Part shown: positions 1 to 7,507 of the stretch, one piece after another | How the letters are laid out: every line of letters begins with the position of its first letter | Numbering within the stretch: the first letter of the stretch is position 1 | Origin: a bacterium | GTDB taxonomy: Bacteria > Actinomycetota > Acidimicrobiia > Acidimicrobiales > UBA8592 | DNA length: 33,969 bases | Direction of reading: 5' to 3' | Assembly: GCA_002713605.1 (NCBI GenBank) | Contig: PATL01000030.1 | Coordinates: 1 to 33,969 of the forward strand | The notes under the pieces: model-generated | What the model was told of the DNA's origin: nothing | What the model saw: the letters and a program-made list of their open reading frames with translations, nothing else | Databases searched by the model: none | Made by a program: the position numbers and the translations under genes

Positions 1-39
1 GGACTATGTTATTGGATAAGTAGAGTAAATAGAAGGGTT

Positions 40-345
40 ATGATGATACGGCATTGTGTATTACTAAAGTTTCAGACAGGCACGTCAGAGGAAATCATGA
101 ATGAAGCTGCAAGAGGTATCCGAGCTTTGCCTGAGTACATTCCCGAGATTGCTAACTATTCAGTAGGGTTTGATGCGAAACTCAGAGAAGATAATTATGA
201 TTTAGCTGTCGTCGGTGATTTTGCCTCTTCAGATGATTACTTGCTGTATGCCTCGCACCCCAAACACCTTGAAGTTATTTCTGAACTCTTAGCACCATAT
301 CTTGAGGGAAGGAGTGCTGTTCAGTATGAATATGATTCGGAATGA
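40..345 (+). CDS. Dabb-family (stress-responsive alpha/beta barrel) small protein
   Basis: This encodes about 100 residues and opens with a IRHCVLLKF strand, the usual start of Dabb (dimeric alpha/beta barrel) proteins. The middle carries the family-like pattern YDLAVVGDFASSDDYLLYASHPKH, in which a ferredoxin-like strand is followed by the conserved helix and HP.H. Dabb proteins are small cytoplasmic dimers, some of them cyclases or decarboxylases of polyketide-like substrates, and many have no known reaction. An AAGGG Shine-Dalgarno precedes two adjacent ATGs, so the start could be either 40 or 43. Its stop overlaps the ferredoxin start as ATGA, which indicates translational coupling. It is probably an accessory enzyme of the operon that runs to 2183. 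The family call is good; the reaction is unknown. Confidence 0.8.
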   Translation: MMIRHCVLLKFQTGTSEEIMNEAARGIRALPEYIPEIANYSVGFDAKLREDNYDLAVVGDFASSDDYLLYASHPKHLEVISELLAPYLEGRSAVQYEYDSE

Positions 346-557
346 CTTTCAGAATCGAAATTGAAACCGATGACTGCATGAGCTCAGGAAAGTGCGTTGC
401 TGACTATCCAAATGTCTTCATTTTTGATGAAGAAGAGCTAGCTGCATTAATTCCGAACGCAAAACTTACTGATAAAGAAATCATCAAAGTAGCACGAAAC
501 TGTCCGAGCAGAGCAATTTTGGTATTTGACGAGAATAACGACCAAGTAGAAACATAG
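342..557 (+). CDS. Small 3Fe-4S-type ferredoxin
   Basis: This 71-residue protein has C12, C18 and C54 in the arrangement C-x5-C ... C-P. That is the three-cysteine pattern of single-cluster [3Fe-4S] ferredoxins common in actinobacteria. They usually carry electrons to cytochrome P450s or other oxygenases in the cytoplasm. The acidic composition, with a DEEEL patch, also fits a ferredoxin. It overlaps the previous gene by ATGA and sits 11 bases before an SDR gene that has a strong ribosome binding site, so it is an operon member. No P450 is visible here; its partner may lie upstream of the window or may be another redox enzyme of this operon. Confidence 0.88.
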   Translation: MTFRIEIETDDCMSSGKCVADYPNVFIFDEEELAALIPNAKLTDKEIIKVARNCPSRAILVFDENNDQVET

Positions 558-568
558 GAGGCCAAAGT

Positions 569-1342
569 ATGAAGTCACTAATTGTTACTGGAGGAGCAAA
601 CGGTCTGGGACTTTCCATTGCTCAGCACGCAAGCGATGCAGGTTACAGAGTGGGGATCATTGATGTAAACCTTGACGCTCTTGAGGACGCTGCCTCATCT
701 ATTCAAAATACTGTGCCGCTAGTTGCTTCTGTCACGTCTTCTGAAGAAATAGCATCCGCTCTAGACAAGTTCGAACAAATACCAGATATTTGGGTCAATA
801 ACGCAGGTATTGTCAGGTTTGCTCCCCTACTTGAACTATCCGTAGATGACTGGAAGGCTGTTGTCGACGTTAACCTTACCGGCACATTTATCTGCTCGAC
901 TATCGTTGCGGAAGCGATGGCACGCCGAGGATCAGGTTCAATCATTAACATTACATCGATTAACGGGATTTCAGCTGGATCGAATTCCGGCGCATACGGT
1001 GCTACTAAGTCAGCAATTTCATTGTTAACTCAGCAAATGTCATTGGAGTGGGGGAAACTTGGTCTCAGAGTTAATGCCTTAGCTCCCGGTTTGATAGATG
1101 GTGGAATGTCCGAACCAATTTACTCGGATCCACAGTTCCGAAAATTACGGACGGAGAAAGTCCCTGTTGGTCGCCTTGGAACAGAAGAAGATATCGCACA
1201 AGCGGTACTTTTCCTTGGATCAGAGAAAGCCAGCTACATTACAGGGCACGAACTTGTTGTGGACGGAGGAATCATTAATTCAATAATTGCTAATCTCCCC
1301 CGGCCGTCAAGCGTTGATTCGGTTGGTTTAGATGGTGAGTGA
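569..1342 (+). CDS. SDR-family NAD(P)-dependent oxidoreductase
   Basis: This 257-residue classical short-chain dehydrogenase/reductase has the cofactor loop TGGANGLG at residues 7-14, NNAG in the middle, and the catalytic Ser plus YGATK (Y-x3-K). It ends with the usual VDGG segment followed by a C-terminal tail of about 20 residues. D33 after the second beta strand (GIIDVN) favours NAD(H), which is inferred from family rules. The start is well supported by AGGAGG about 8 bases upstream. Its stop overlaps the next gene by 11 bases. It probably oxidises or reduces an alcohol/ketone of the pathway encoded by this operon; the substrate cannot be read from the sequence. Confidence 0.92.
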   Translation: MKSLIVTGGANGLGLSIAQHASDAGYRVGIIDVNLDALEDAASSIQNTVPLVASVTSSEEIASALDKFEQIPDIWVNNAGIVRFAPLLELSVDDWKAVVDVNLTGTFICSTIVAEAMARRGSGSIINITSINGISAGSNSGAYGATKSAISLLTQQMSLEWGKLGLRVNALAPGLIDGGMSEPIYSDPQFRKLRTEKVPVGRLGTEEDIAQAVLFLGSEKASYITGHELVVDGGIINSIIANLPRPSSVDSVGLDGE

Positions 1343-2183
1343 TTTTGAAATCGCTATAAAAGTTGCCCCACATCATATTGAGTGGGAGACGATGCTATGG
1401 GTAGCTACTCATGCTGATACAAATCCCGTATATTCAGACTTTTGGAATTTTGATCACTTTTACCCTATTTACGGGGACTCAAGCGGACCGTGCCTAGAAT
1501 CCTGGGTTACACTCTCTGCGATTGCCCAAGCTACTTCGCGTATCAGAATTGGATGTATGGTGAATGGAGTGCATTATCGCCATCCTGCAGTCGTTGCGAA
1601 CATGGCTTCCGGGCTTGACATTATTAGTGATGGCAGATTTGAGCTAGGGCTAGGAGCAGGTTGGAATCAAGAAGAGTCGGGCGCTTATGGAATAGATTTA
1701 GGTTCACTTACTGAAAGGTTCAACCGCTTTGATGAAGCTCTCGCAGTAATTGTTTCACTTCTACATAAGGAGAAAACTTCATTTGAAGGTGAGTACTTTT
1801 CGCTAAAGGAGGCTCTTAATAACCCGAAAGGGCCTCAGGAAAGGTTACCTATTTGCATCGGGGGAACGGGAGAAAAAAGGACACTACCTAATGTGGCAAA
1901 ATATGCTTCTCACTGGAATCTTCCGTCCTACGATCAAAGTCTTTTCGCTAACAAACTAAATTCACTAAAATTGTATTGTGATGAAATTGGGAGGGATGTC
2001 AAAGAGATTAAGATTTCTACTCATATTTTCGTTGAAGAAGCTACGGACGAAGAAACAATCATCAAACAACTTCGGATCCAAGAAGAGGCTGGAATTAACC
2101 AATCAATAATCTATTTTCAACCGCCAGTGACAAGAGAGAAGGTCAGGTCCGTTACAGAACTGCTTTCCAATAGTGCCCCGTGA
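1332..2183 (+). CDS. LLM-class flavin/F420-dependent oxidoreductase
   Basis: This 283-residue protein has the bacterial luciferase-like (alpha/beta)8 fold. Recognisable segments are TSRIRIGCMVNGVHYRHPAVVANM, then SDGRFELGLGAGWNQEE, which is the hallmark of F420- or FMN-dependent luciferase-like enzymes, and LTERFNRFDEAL. Such proteins transfer hydride from F420H2 or use reduced flavin as monooxygenases. The length is normal for the family. The start is an ATG followed directly by GTG, inside the tail of the SDR gene in another frame. Together with the SDR and ferredoxin it suggests a redox modification pathway. Whether the cofactor is F420 or FMN cannot be decided from sequence alone. Confidence 0.88.
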   Translation: MVSDFEIAIKVAPHHIEWETMLWVATHADTNPVYSDFWNFDHFYPIYGDSSGPCLESWVTLSAIAQATSRIRIGCMVNGVHYRHPAVVANMASGLDIISDGRFELGLGAGWNQEESGAYGIDLGSLTERFNRFDEALAVIVSLLHKEKTSFEGEYFSLKEALNNPKGPQERLPICIGGTGEKRTLPNVAKYASHWNLPSYDQSLFANKLNSLKLYCDEIGRDVKEIKISTHIFVEEATDEETIIKQLRIQEEAGINQSIIYFQPPVTREKVRSVTELLSNSAP

Positions 2184-2194
2184 ACTACGACAAA

Positions 2195-3076
2195 TTAGGG
2201 TGCTAGCGCTTCGAAAGTTTCCCATTCTGGGATTTTAAAATTCCCATCATGAGGAATTGCTTGAATACAAACGTGGCTAGCTCCGGCTTTTTCGTGTTCC
2301 TTTATTCGCTTTTCTATCTGTTGGATTGACCCCCATGCGACTAATGAATCAATAAAGTAATCGGAAGCAGAATCAATATCATCATCTGAGAAACCGAGCC
2401 TTTTCCAACTATTCCGATAATTTGGAAGTGAAGCATAAATCCGTAAGGCACTTTTAGCCGCACTGTAGGCAGTCTCCTTGTCTTGCGTTAGGACAATCTT
2501 TTGCTCGACGCATAATAATTTATCTTTACCAAGTATTTCTCGCGCTTGGTTAGTGTGATCTGGAGTCGTCCAGTACGGGTGTGCACCGTCGGCATAATCA
2601 GATGACAATTGCAGCATTTGTGGCCCCAATGCTGCAACTACACATTGAGGCTCATGGTCTGGGGGGATAGAAGTATATGGAGAGTTTTTGAAAGTCCTGA
2701 GATACGAGCGCATTGTTGCAATAGGTTTCTCATACGGAATTTGTCTTAAACCTTCAACAAGTGGGGCATGGGAAATACCTAGACCTAAAAGGAAGCGTCC
2801 CCCTGATTGTTCTGCAAGTGTCGCTGAGGCCTGTCGTGTAACACCAGGAAGCCTATGGTAGATATTTGCTATCCCCGTTGCGAAGTGAAGATTCTCAGTC
2901 GATGAGGCCAAATAAGCTATATGTGCGAATGGATCTCTACCTGTGGTTTCAGGGATCCAAAGCATGGAGTACCCAAGATCCTCTATTCTTTGTGCAAATT
3001 CCTTTGATTCCCCAGAGTTCAACGCATCAGTGGGATGCCAAACTCCACGTTTTTTTAATACAGATTTCTTTATCAT
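2195..3076 (-). CDS. LLM-class F420-dependent oxidoreductase (TIGR03620-like)
   Basis: This 293-residue luciferase-like protein differs from the one at 1332-2183. It starts with a RGVWHPTDAL segment and includes LWIPETTGRDPFAHIAYLASST, HRLPGVTRQASATLAEQSGGRFLLGLGISH and a C-terminal WGS...IKEHEKAGASHVCIQ. This layout resembles the mycobacterial-type F420 family TIGR03620 (from memory). It is convergent with the previous gene, with stop codons 12 bases apart. No Shine-Dalgarno is visible before the ATG; instead TAGTAT lies 6 bases upstream, as in a leaderless transcript. The substrate is unknown. Confidence 0.85.
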   Translation of the reverse strand: MIKKSVLKKRGVWHPTDALNSGESKEFAQRIEDLGYSMLWIPETTGRDPFAHIAYLASSTENLHFATGIANIYHRLPGVTRQASATLAEQSGGRFLLGLGISHAPLVEGLRQIPYEKPIATMRSYLRTFKNSPYTSIPPDHEPQCVVAALGPQMLQLSSDYADGAHPYWTTPDHTNQAREILGKDKLLCVEQKIVLTQDKETAYSAAKSALRIYASLPNYRNSWKRLGFSDDDIDSASDYFIDSLVAWGSIQQIEKRIKEHEKAGASHVCIQAIPHDGNFKIPEWETFEALAP

Positions 3077-3082
3077 ACGAGA

Positions 3083-3088
3083 ATACTA
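3083..3088 (-). promoter_or_regulatory. Candidate -10 box of a leaderless promoter
   Basis: On the minus strand, TAGTAT (TAnnnT) lies exactly 6 bases before the ATG of the gene ending at 2195, and no ribosome binding site is present. In actinobacteria this spacing usually puts the transcription start at the A of ATG. No clear -35 box was found. Confidence 0.45.
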
Positions 3089-3121
3089 ATTCGCAGGTGT
3101 GACACTAGGCTTCTTAGATTT

Positions 3122-3382
3122 TTATTGAAGCTCTATTCCGAGCTGTTCCCAAATTTCTTCCTTCTTCGCTTCAAAAGCCTCATCGTCTATTTCACCATTT
3201 GCCTTTGCAGCACTTAATTCAGCGAATTGTCGGTATAGCTCCTCTTCAGGGGTTCCTGGTTCATCAGATTCATCCTCAGAGCTTCTTCGTTCAGCCCGCT
3301 CAGCGCGTTTGGCCTCTTGTTTTTCTCTCTTAGTCTGCTCTCGCTGGCGCTTTCCCCAGCTTTCTCTTCCCTTGCTAGCCAT
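3122..3382 (-). CDS. Small charged protein with SHOCT-like C-terminus
   Basis: This is an 86-residue protein. Residues 1-40 are very basic and Glu-rich (KRQREQTKREKQEAKRAERA), probably a helix or disordered. An acidic linker follows, then a C-terminal segment EELYRQFAELSAAKANGEIDDEAFEAKKEEIWEQL resembling the short SHOCT oligomerisation helix pair (L..L...G.I...EFE..K..L). No catalytic motif is visible. It starts 7 bases after the cspA stop and is probably co-transcribed with it. Proteins of this type are usually small cytoplasmic or nucleic-acid-associated factors, which is inference. The reading frame is convincing; the function is unknown. Confidence 0.7.
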   Translation of the reverse strand: MASKGRESWGKRQREQTKREKQEAKRAERAERRSSEDESDEPGTPEEELYRQFAELSAAKANGEIDDEAFEAKKEEIWEQLGIELQ

Positions 3383-3389
3383 GATGGTT

Positions 3390-3590
3390 CTACAATGCTT
3401 TTACATTTAAAGCTTCGTCGCCTTTGCGTCCCTCTCCTATATCAAACTCTACCTGCTGTCCTTCTTCTAAGTTTTTAAATCCATCGCCACCGATATTGGA
3501 ATAGTGGACAAAGACATCGTCTCCGTCCTCACGTTCAATAAATCCGTAGCCTTTTTGTGTGTTAAAGAACTTAACTGTTCCAGTTGCCAT
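3390..3590 (-). CDS. cspA: Cold-shock protein, CspA family
   Basis: This 66-residue single cold-shock domain has both RNA-binding motifs, RNP1 as KGYGFIE and RNP2 as DVFVHYS, plus [14 protein letters not shown] and ALNVKAL at the end. That is the actinobacterial Csp pattern. It binds single-stranded RNA or DNA in the cytoplasm and acts as an RNA chaperone. Two ATGs are possible, at 3596 and 3590. The AGGA Shine-Dalgarno is 7 bases from the ATG at 3590 but only 1 base from the other, so 3590 is chosen. Three GTTAGG/CCTAAC repeats lie in its upstream region. The small charged protein follows 7 bases downstream. Confidence 0.95.
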   Translation of the reverse strand: MATGTVKFFNTQKGYGFIEREDGDDVFVHYSNIGGDGFKNLEEGQQVEFDIGEGRKGDEALNVKAL

Positions 3591-3604
3591 ACTCATATCC
3601 TATC

Positions 3605-3636
3605 GTTAGGCGTCATTGTGTTAGGTCCACGTTAGG
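3605..3636. repeat. Three CCTAAC repeats upstream of cspA
   Basis: GTTAGG on the plus strand (CCTAAC in the direction of cspA) occurs at 3605-3610, 3620-3625 and 3631-3636. The first and third copies share the longer CGTTAGGCG. They sit within 50 bases upstream of the cspA start and could be a protein-binding or RNA-leader element, but no function can be assigned. Confidence 0.45.
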
Positions 3637-3684
3637 CGATCAGAAAGCAAATTCCTTTGATGAAGATATATTTCTTTTAAGCTT

Positions 3685-4428
3685 TTATTGCTTTCTGTTC
3701 AAAACGCCCAGCACATCGTTTATCAGCTCAGGGTGGCTAATGATCAAACCTCTTACTACGGGAACCTCTTTGTTGAAAATAAAGTCCGTTCCATCTAACT
3801 GGCAGGCGATTAGCCCAGCAGCACGGGCCACGGCAATCGGGCCACATACATCCCATTCATATAAGCCAGAATTATGTATATAGACATCTGCTTCCCCCCC
3901 AATAACTAGCGATGCTTTTATACCCGCAGAACCGCAACTCGCCAATCTGGCGCCAATCGCGTCTGCTACGTATGAAGCTTGGTAGGAATTCCAGCGATTA
4001 CTAATCACTAGTTTCGAGTCTGACACAGGCCGTTCTGTTGGATACAACATTGCCGTTGAGTAGAGCCTATTCAATGAAGGACACGAAACAGCGCCAGCTA
4101 CTATTTGCCCGTCTTCAACAAGAGCAATATGCACAGCCCATTCTTCACTTCCTGCATACGGGTAATCTTGCGAGCCGTCGAGCGGATCCACGATCCAGAC
4201 ACGATTTGCTTGGGTTCGACGCAAATCGTCTGTCCCTTCTTCCGACAGCACAGCATCTTTTGGACGGTGAATTGTTAGCTCATCAATAATTGTGTTGTGT
4301 GCGAAAATATCACCTTTATCTCTCAACACCCAAGAGTTCATGCCTGATGCAATTCCGTCATCTCTAAATTTTAAAAGCTCTGAACCAGCCTTTTCAGCAA
4401 GATACGAAGCTAACTCATGATCGTCCAT
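3685..4428 (-). CDS. cysQ: Inositol-monophosphatase-superfamily phosphatase, CysQ-like
   Basis: This 247-residue protein shows the FIG/IMPase metal-binding signature: SEEG at 62-65, DPLDGSQD at 81-88 (the second motif DPxDG[ST]), and YEWDVCGPIAVARAAG near the C-terminus (WD...A...AG). CysQ enzymes dephosphorylate 3'-phosphoadenosine 5'-phosphate, a by-product of sulfate assimilation; relatives act on inositol or fructose phosphates. The length and the GSQDYP wording favour the CysQ side, but IMPase is possible. It starts 4 bases after the stop of the selenoprotein ArsC gene, so the two are almost certainly co-transcribed. That links it to sulfur or oxyanion metabolism by context. Confidence 0.78.
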   Translation of the reverse strand: MDDHELASYLAEKAGSELLKFRDDGIASGMNSWVLRDKGDIFAHNTIIDELTIHRPKDAVLSEEGTDDLRRTQANRVWIVDPLDGSQDYPYAGSEEWAVHIALVEDGQIVAGAVSCPSLNRLYSTAMLYPTERPVSDSKLVISNRWNSYQASYVADAIGARLASCGSAGIKASLVIGGEADVYIHNSGLYEWDVCGPIAVARAAGLIACQLDGTDFIFNKEVPVVRGLIISHPELINDVLGVLNRKQ

Positions 4429-4432
4429 CTGG

Positions 4433-4783
4433 TTAACGGATAAAATCTGCTATTCGGTCTTTTGGGCGACCAATTATTGCTTTTTCCCCATTCACAATCA
4501 CCGGTCTTTGTAATAATTGCTTATGCTTGACTAATATTTCCACTACGTTTTGTGGATTATCTATGAAATCATTCGGATCTAATTGAAGTTTTTTGAATTT
4601 TGAGTCTTTCCTTACAAGATCTTCTACGGGGTCTTCCAGTCCGGAGACAATCTTCTCTAAAGTAGCTTTGTTTGGTGGTTCTTTAATATAGAGAACCACT
4701 TCATATTCAATTCCCTCATCCTCAGCGACCGCTAAGGCATTTCGAGATGAGCCTCAATGTGGGTTGTGATAAATAGTAATCAT
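4433..4783 (-). CDS. arsC: ArsC-type arsenate reductase, selenocysteine form (in-frame UGA)
   Basis: Read with the UGA at complement(4754..4756) as selenocysteine, this is a full-length 116-residue ArsC/glutaredoxin-fold protein. It begins MITIYHNPHUGSSRNALA; E. coli ArsC has NPACGTSRN around catalytic Cys12, so U10 falls exactly on that cysteine. The other arsenate-binding arginines of E. coli ArsC (R60, R94, R107) align with R58 (LVRKD), R93 (QRPV) and R106 (GRPK). A GGAG ribosome binding site stands 8 bases before the ATG at 4783. Starting at the next in-frame TTG/ATG would lose the active site. A 7-bp stem with a GGUC loop begins 16 bases after UGA, as expected of a bacterial SECIS. The role is probably reduction of arsenate or a similar oxyanion or thiol substrate; the exact substrate is inference. 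cysQ follows immediately. Confidence 0.88.
4720..4737 (-). promoter_or_regulatory. Candidate bacterial SECIS hairpin in arsC
   Basis: On the minus strand, CCUUAGC pairs with GCUGAGG (7 bp, one U-G pair) around the four-base loop GGUC. The loop starts 24 bases after the UGA. A second pairing, CUCAU with AUGAG, encloses it. Position and a GU-containing loop fit SelB-type SECIS elements. Confidence 0.7.
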
Positions 4784-4918
4784 AAGTATGACTCCTTCAA
4801 TTTAATCGGTCACCTGAATACTATCTCCCAGTAAATGCAAATAGGTTTTCTTCAGCCATTCATTCAATCACAGAGTATTTTTAACATATCAATATTTAAA
4901 GTTATAAGTGATATAGCG

Positions 4919-4937
4919 GGTTGAGAGTCTTTCAACC
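4919..4937. other. Stem-loop between arsC and the coaE-like remnant
   Basis: GGTTGA and TCAACC form a perfect 6-bp stem around a 7-base loop. It sits in the non-coding stretch upstream of arsC and touches the end of the coaE-like remnant. No U-tract follows on either strand, so terminator function is only a possibility. The rest of 4784-4918 is AT-rich and presumably holds the arsC promoter, but I could not fix a -35/-10 pair. Confidence 0.35.
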
Positions 4938-5107
4938 TAGACCTCTACCATCTCCGAATATTGTTTTGGAGAAATATCTAATACGGATTGAACTATTGCA
5001 TCAACGTTGATAACAGATGCTAAAAGTCTAGACATTTAGGTGGCTTCAGATTTGCCAGCCCCAATAGCACCAGTTATCCCTACACAAAACGATTGCGCTT
5101 GTGGGCC
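4937..5107 (-). pseudogene. Decayed dephospho-CoA-kinase-like (CoaE) N-terminal fragment
   Basis: On the minus strand the frame reads FCVGITGAIGAGKSEAT, then a TAA stop at complement(5036..5038), then MSRLLASVINVDAIVQSVLD up to TAG at 4937-4939. The first part is a P-loop in the setting typical of CoaE (VxxTGGIGSGKS), and the spacing to VINVDA matches the VIDAD segment of that family. Only about 55 residues remain of a roughly 200-residue enzyme. There is no start codon before the P-loop, because a TAG at complement(5108..5110) closes the frame. The internal stop is TAA, so this is not another selenoprotein. It looks like the relic of a coaE copy; another P-loop nucleoside kinase is a less likely source. 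Confidence 0.5.
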
Positions 5108-5179
5108 CTATATACACTCTATGGATGCGTAGATATTTCAAAGCCAAAGAAATCTCTCACTCTTTTTTACGTGATGATG

Positions 5180-6247
5180 CTATGTTTCTCTGAGTTGATC
5201 TTTGACCGCTATTGAATTTTTTGCTGTTTCGAAGCGATCAGCGTGGGTTAACTTAGCAAGGTCTGCTGCGATAGTTACCCACTCGTCATCTACTCTGATA
5301 CCTGAGCAGTCGGCGGCTATATTAAGGCTTCGAAAAATAGAAACAGTGATTGCGGCGTCCACCATGCCCTCAACTCCAACTTCTTCAATTAGCCGCTTCC
5401 TAACGAAAGGAAGATTTGATGTTTGCCTATTAGCTGACTCAGTGAATTCGATAAGTAATTCAGCATTCGGTACGCCAGATAGAGCACCTGAACCGTTTAT
5501 TGCGTTAGTTAAGTCCAATCTTGAATTTATTGCTTTGCTGCTCGAACTGAGAAACATCGTATGTGCACTCGTTCAATAGAAGCATTCGTTGATTGCGGAG
5601 GTTCTTGCCGCGACGAGTTCAATTTGTTGACGCGACAAGCATCGGTGTTCCCAAACCATTTCGCTAAAATTAGTGCCCGAATACATAGACCTCACAAGCA
5701 GCATTCGTCGTGCATTATCAGCCTGAGCAAGGCTTAACGAGACGGCTACATGTGGTAAACCTTTTGGTGAAAAAGTTGGTAGGAATGCGATACCGTGAAC
5801 TAAATTATCAGGTCTTTCCTTCGTTGGAGCGCCGTTTTCAGCAATTGGCAACTTTTCTCTGGAGTAACTTAGAAGGTCTGCGAGGACAAAGATTGGCACT
5901 ACTTGTGTAACAATAGCGGCAAGTTCTGCGTAGCGATCCTCACCCAGCACTTCCACAATCTCGTCATAGACATTCCGGTCTATCGAAGAAGATTCATACG
6001 CAATTTTGCGAACCACGGCTCTAACGAAGGGACTTATACTCTCTGTTTCTTTATGATTATATTCGGATAGCTGATTAACTCTTTCAGCTAGTGAGGGTTG
6101 ATTTGAGTTCAGGACCTCTTTGGCGATTTCAATTCTCTGGTAACCTGTCCACCACCCACCAGGTTTTCCCAAATTCTGCCACACGATTTCAAAACTTTGG
6201 ATAATCTCATCTGGAACTATTGCCTTCAAAGGATTAAATGGTGCCAT
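5180..6247 (-). CDS. AhpD/carboxymuconolactone-decarboxylase-like selenoprotein (CxxU, in-frame UGA)
   Basis: Two apparently separate minus-strand frames (5180-5557 and 5573-6247) are in the same phase, separated only by UGA at complement(5573..5575). Read as selenocysteine this gives 355 residues with IELVAARTSAINECFYUTSAHT at about 210-231. That is the AhpD signature (E...R.S..N.C.YC..AH) with C222, U225 replacing the second cysteine, and H229. AhpD-fold proteins are alpha-helical peroxidases or disulfide reductases; the N-terminal half (residues 1-150) resembles the other domain of long two-domain members. The start ATG at 6247 lies 7 bases after the acyl-CoA dehydrogenase stop. An earlier in-frame start would overlap that gene. 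The hairpin after UGA is weak. I judge it a selenoprotein rather than a pseudogene because the stop falls exactly on the redox residue and the downstream frame is intact for 131 codons. Confidence 0.85.
5549..5570 (-). promoter_or_regulatory. Weak SECIS-like hairpin after the AhpD-like UGA
   Basis: After the UGA, GAG pairs with CUC and ACAU pairs with AUGU around an ACG loop. An alternative is a CGA/UCG stem with an 11-base loop containing GUUU. Neither is strong; both lie in the expected region 3-34 bases after UGA. Confidence 0.3.
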
Positions 6248-6254
6248 CGAATAA

Positions 6255-7475
6255 TTAGACCCTAGGTTCTTTAGGAAGTCCAAGTACCATCTCACCTAAA
6301 ATGTTTCTTTGAATCTGAGAAGTGCCAGCATAAATTGTTCCTGCTCGTGCGTTATAAAAAGCTCCTATCCATGAGCCACTTTGATTTGAAGAACCTGGAC
6401 TGTCGGCATGAAAGGAGGTTGACGCTTTAGCACCCGAAAGAACCATTGATTCGTTACCTAAAATGTCTAGAGCTAATTCAGTTATTCGTTTGTGATATTC
6501 AGACCAATAGAGCTTGAACATGCTTTCTTGAGGACCTGGCTGCTTTCCATCTAAGAAACCAGTAAGAGTTCTCATACCGAGCAGTCGCATTATTTCGACT
6601 TCGATATATGATTGCGCCAGTCTTTGACGAAATGCAGGTGTTGTGTGCTTATCCTTTGAAACTGCTAATTGAATTAATTTATCCATTTCATTTCTGAACA
6701 TAATTGGCATAGTCGCAGCACTTTCGCCTCTTTCATAACCCAACAAAGTCATCGCAACTGCCCAACCACCATTAACTTCACCGACAACATTCTCTTTGCT
6801 GGTTCGAGCGTTAGTGAAGAAAGTTTCATTAAAGTCTGATTCACCTGACAACATTTCAATAGGACGCATCTCAATGCCTTCTTGATCAACAGGGCACAAC
6901 AAAAATGAGATGCCCCTATGCTTGGGAGCTTCTTTGTCAGTTCTACACAGTACAAATATCCAGTTAGCGAATTGCCCCGCAGATGTCCAAATCTTCTGCC
7001 CTTCTATTACCCACTCATCTCCATCTAGAGTAGCTGAGCATCCAAGTCCCCCCAGGTCCGAGCCTGCGTCTGGTTCTGAGTATCCTTGACACCAGACATG
7101 TTCACCGGAAATTATTTTAGGAAGAAATGATGATTTTTGTTCTTCGGTGCCCCAATGCAGAATCGTGTTTCCAACCATCTGTATGCTAAACGCATCATTT
7201 GAGCCGCCAGAGGGAACTCCGGCTTTCATGAACTCTTCTGCAAGAATTACTTGCTCAAGTTCGCTTAATCCGCCACCGCCGACTTCTTTAGGCCATGAAG
7301 GGGCAAGGTATCCATTCTCTGCCAGCAACGGTCGCCATATATTGTTAGCAAATTCATAGGCTTCTTCAGGGTTTAGCGATCCTATTCCCTCCCAATTGGA
7401 GGGTAAGTTTATCTTTAGAAAACTTTTAACCTTAGCTCTAAAGTTTTCCGCTTCTTCTGAATAAGTTGGTAACAA
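6255..7475 (-). CDS. Acyl-CoA dehydrogenase family protein
   Basis: This 406-residue flavoprotein has the ACAD signature WCQGYSEPDAGSDLGGL (FAD and substrate contact), then GQKIWTSAGQFANWIFVLCRT, and the C-terminal FAD signature GTSQIQRNILGEMVLGLPKEPR. ACADs oxidise acyl-CoA thioesters to enoyl-CoA and pass electrons to ETF. The start is TTG at 7475: an in-frame TGA lies only 9 bases upstream and the next Met is deep inside the first domain. Its stop is 7 bases before the AhpD-like selenoprotein and it follows a CoA-transferase, so these three genes form a likely operon for activation and oxidation of a carboxylic acid. Confidence 0.92.
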   Translation of the reverse strand: MLPTYSEEAENFRAKVKSFLKINLPSNWEGIGSLNPEEAYEFANNIWRPLLAENGYLAPSWPKEVGGGGLSELEQVILAEEFMKAGVPSGGSNDAFSIQMVGNTILHWGTEEQKSSFLPKIISGEHVWCQGYSEPDAGSDLGGLGCSATLDGDEWVIEGQKIWTSAGQFANWIFVLCRTDKEAPKHRGISFLLCPVDQEGIEMRPIEMLSGESDFNETFFTNARTSKENVVGEVNGGWAVAMTLLGYERGESAATMPIMFRNEMDKLIQLAVSKDKHTTPAFRQRLAQSYIEVEIMRLLGMRTLTGFLDGKQPGPQESMFKLYWSEYHKRITELALDILGNESMVLSGAKASTSFHADSPGSSNQSGSWIGAFYNARAGTIYAGTSQIQRNILGEMVLGLPKEPRV

Positions 7476-7507
7476 AGTTCCTCAATTTCTAGAGAGTTTG
7501 CAGCTGT

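Noticed and set aside
1..39. End of an upstream gene
   Set aside because: Two frames close within the first 25 bases but nothing can be recognised from so few codons.
5036..5038. Fourth Sec codon in the coaE-like fragment
   Set aside because: The stop is TAA, not TGA, and most of the gene is missing.
5180..5557. Separate 125-residue gene after the AhpD-like N-terminal part
   Set aside because: It is in phase with the upstream frame and starts right after the CxxU-x3-H site, so it is the C-terminal part of one selenoprotein.
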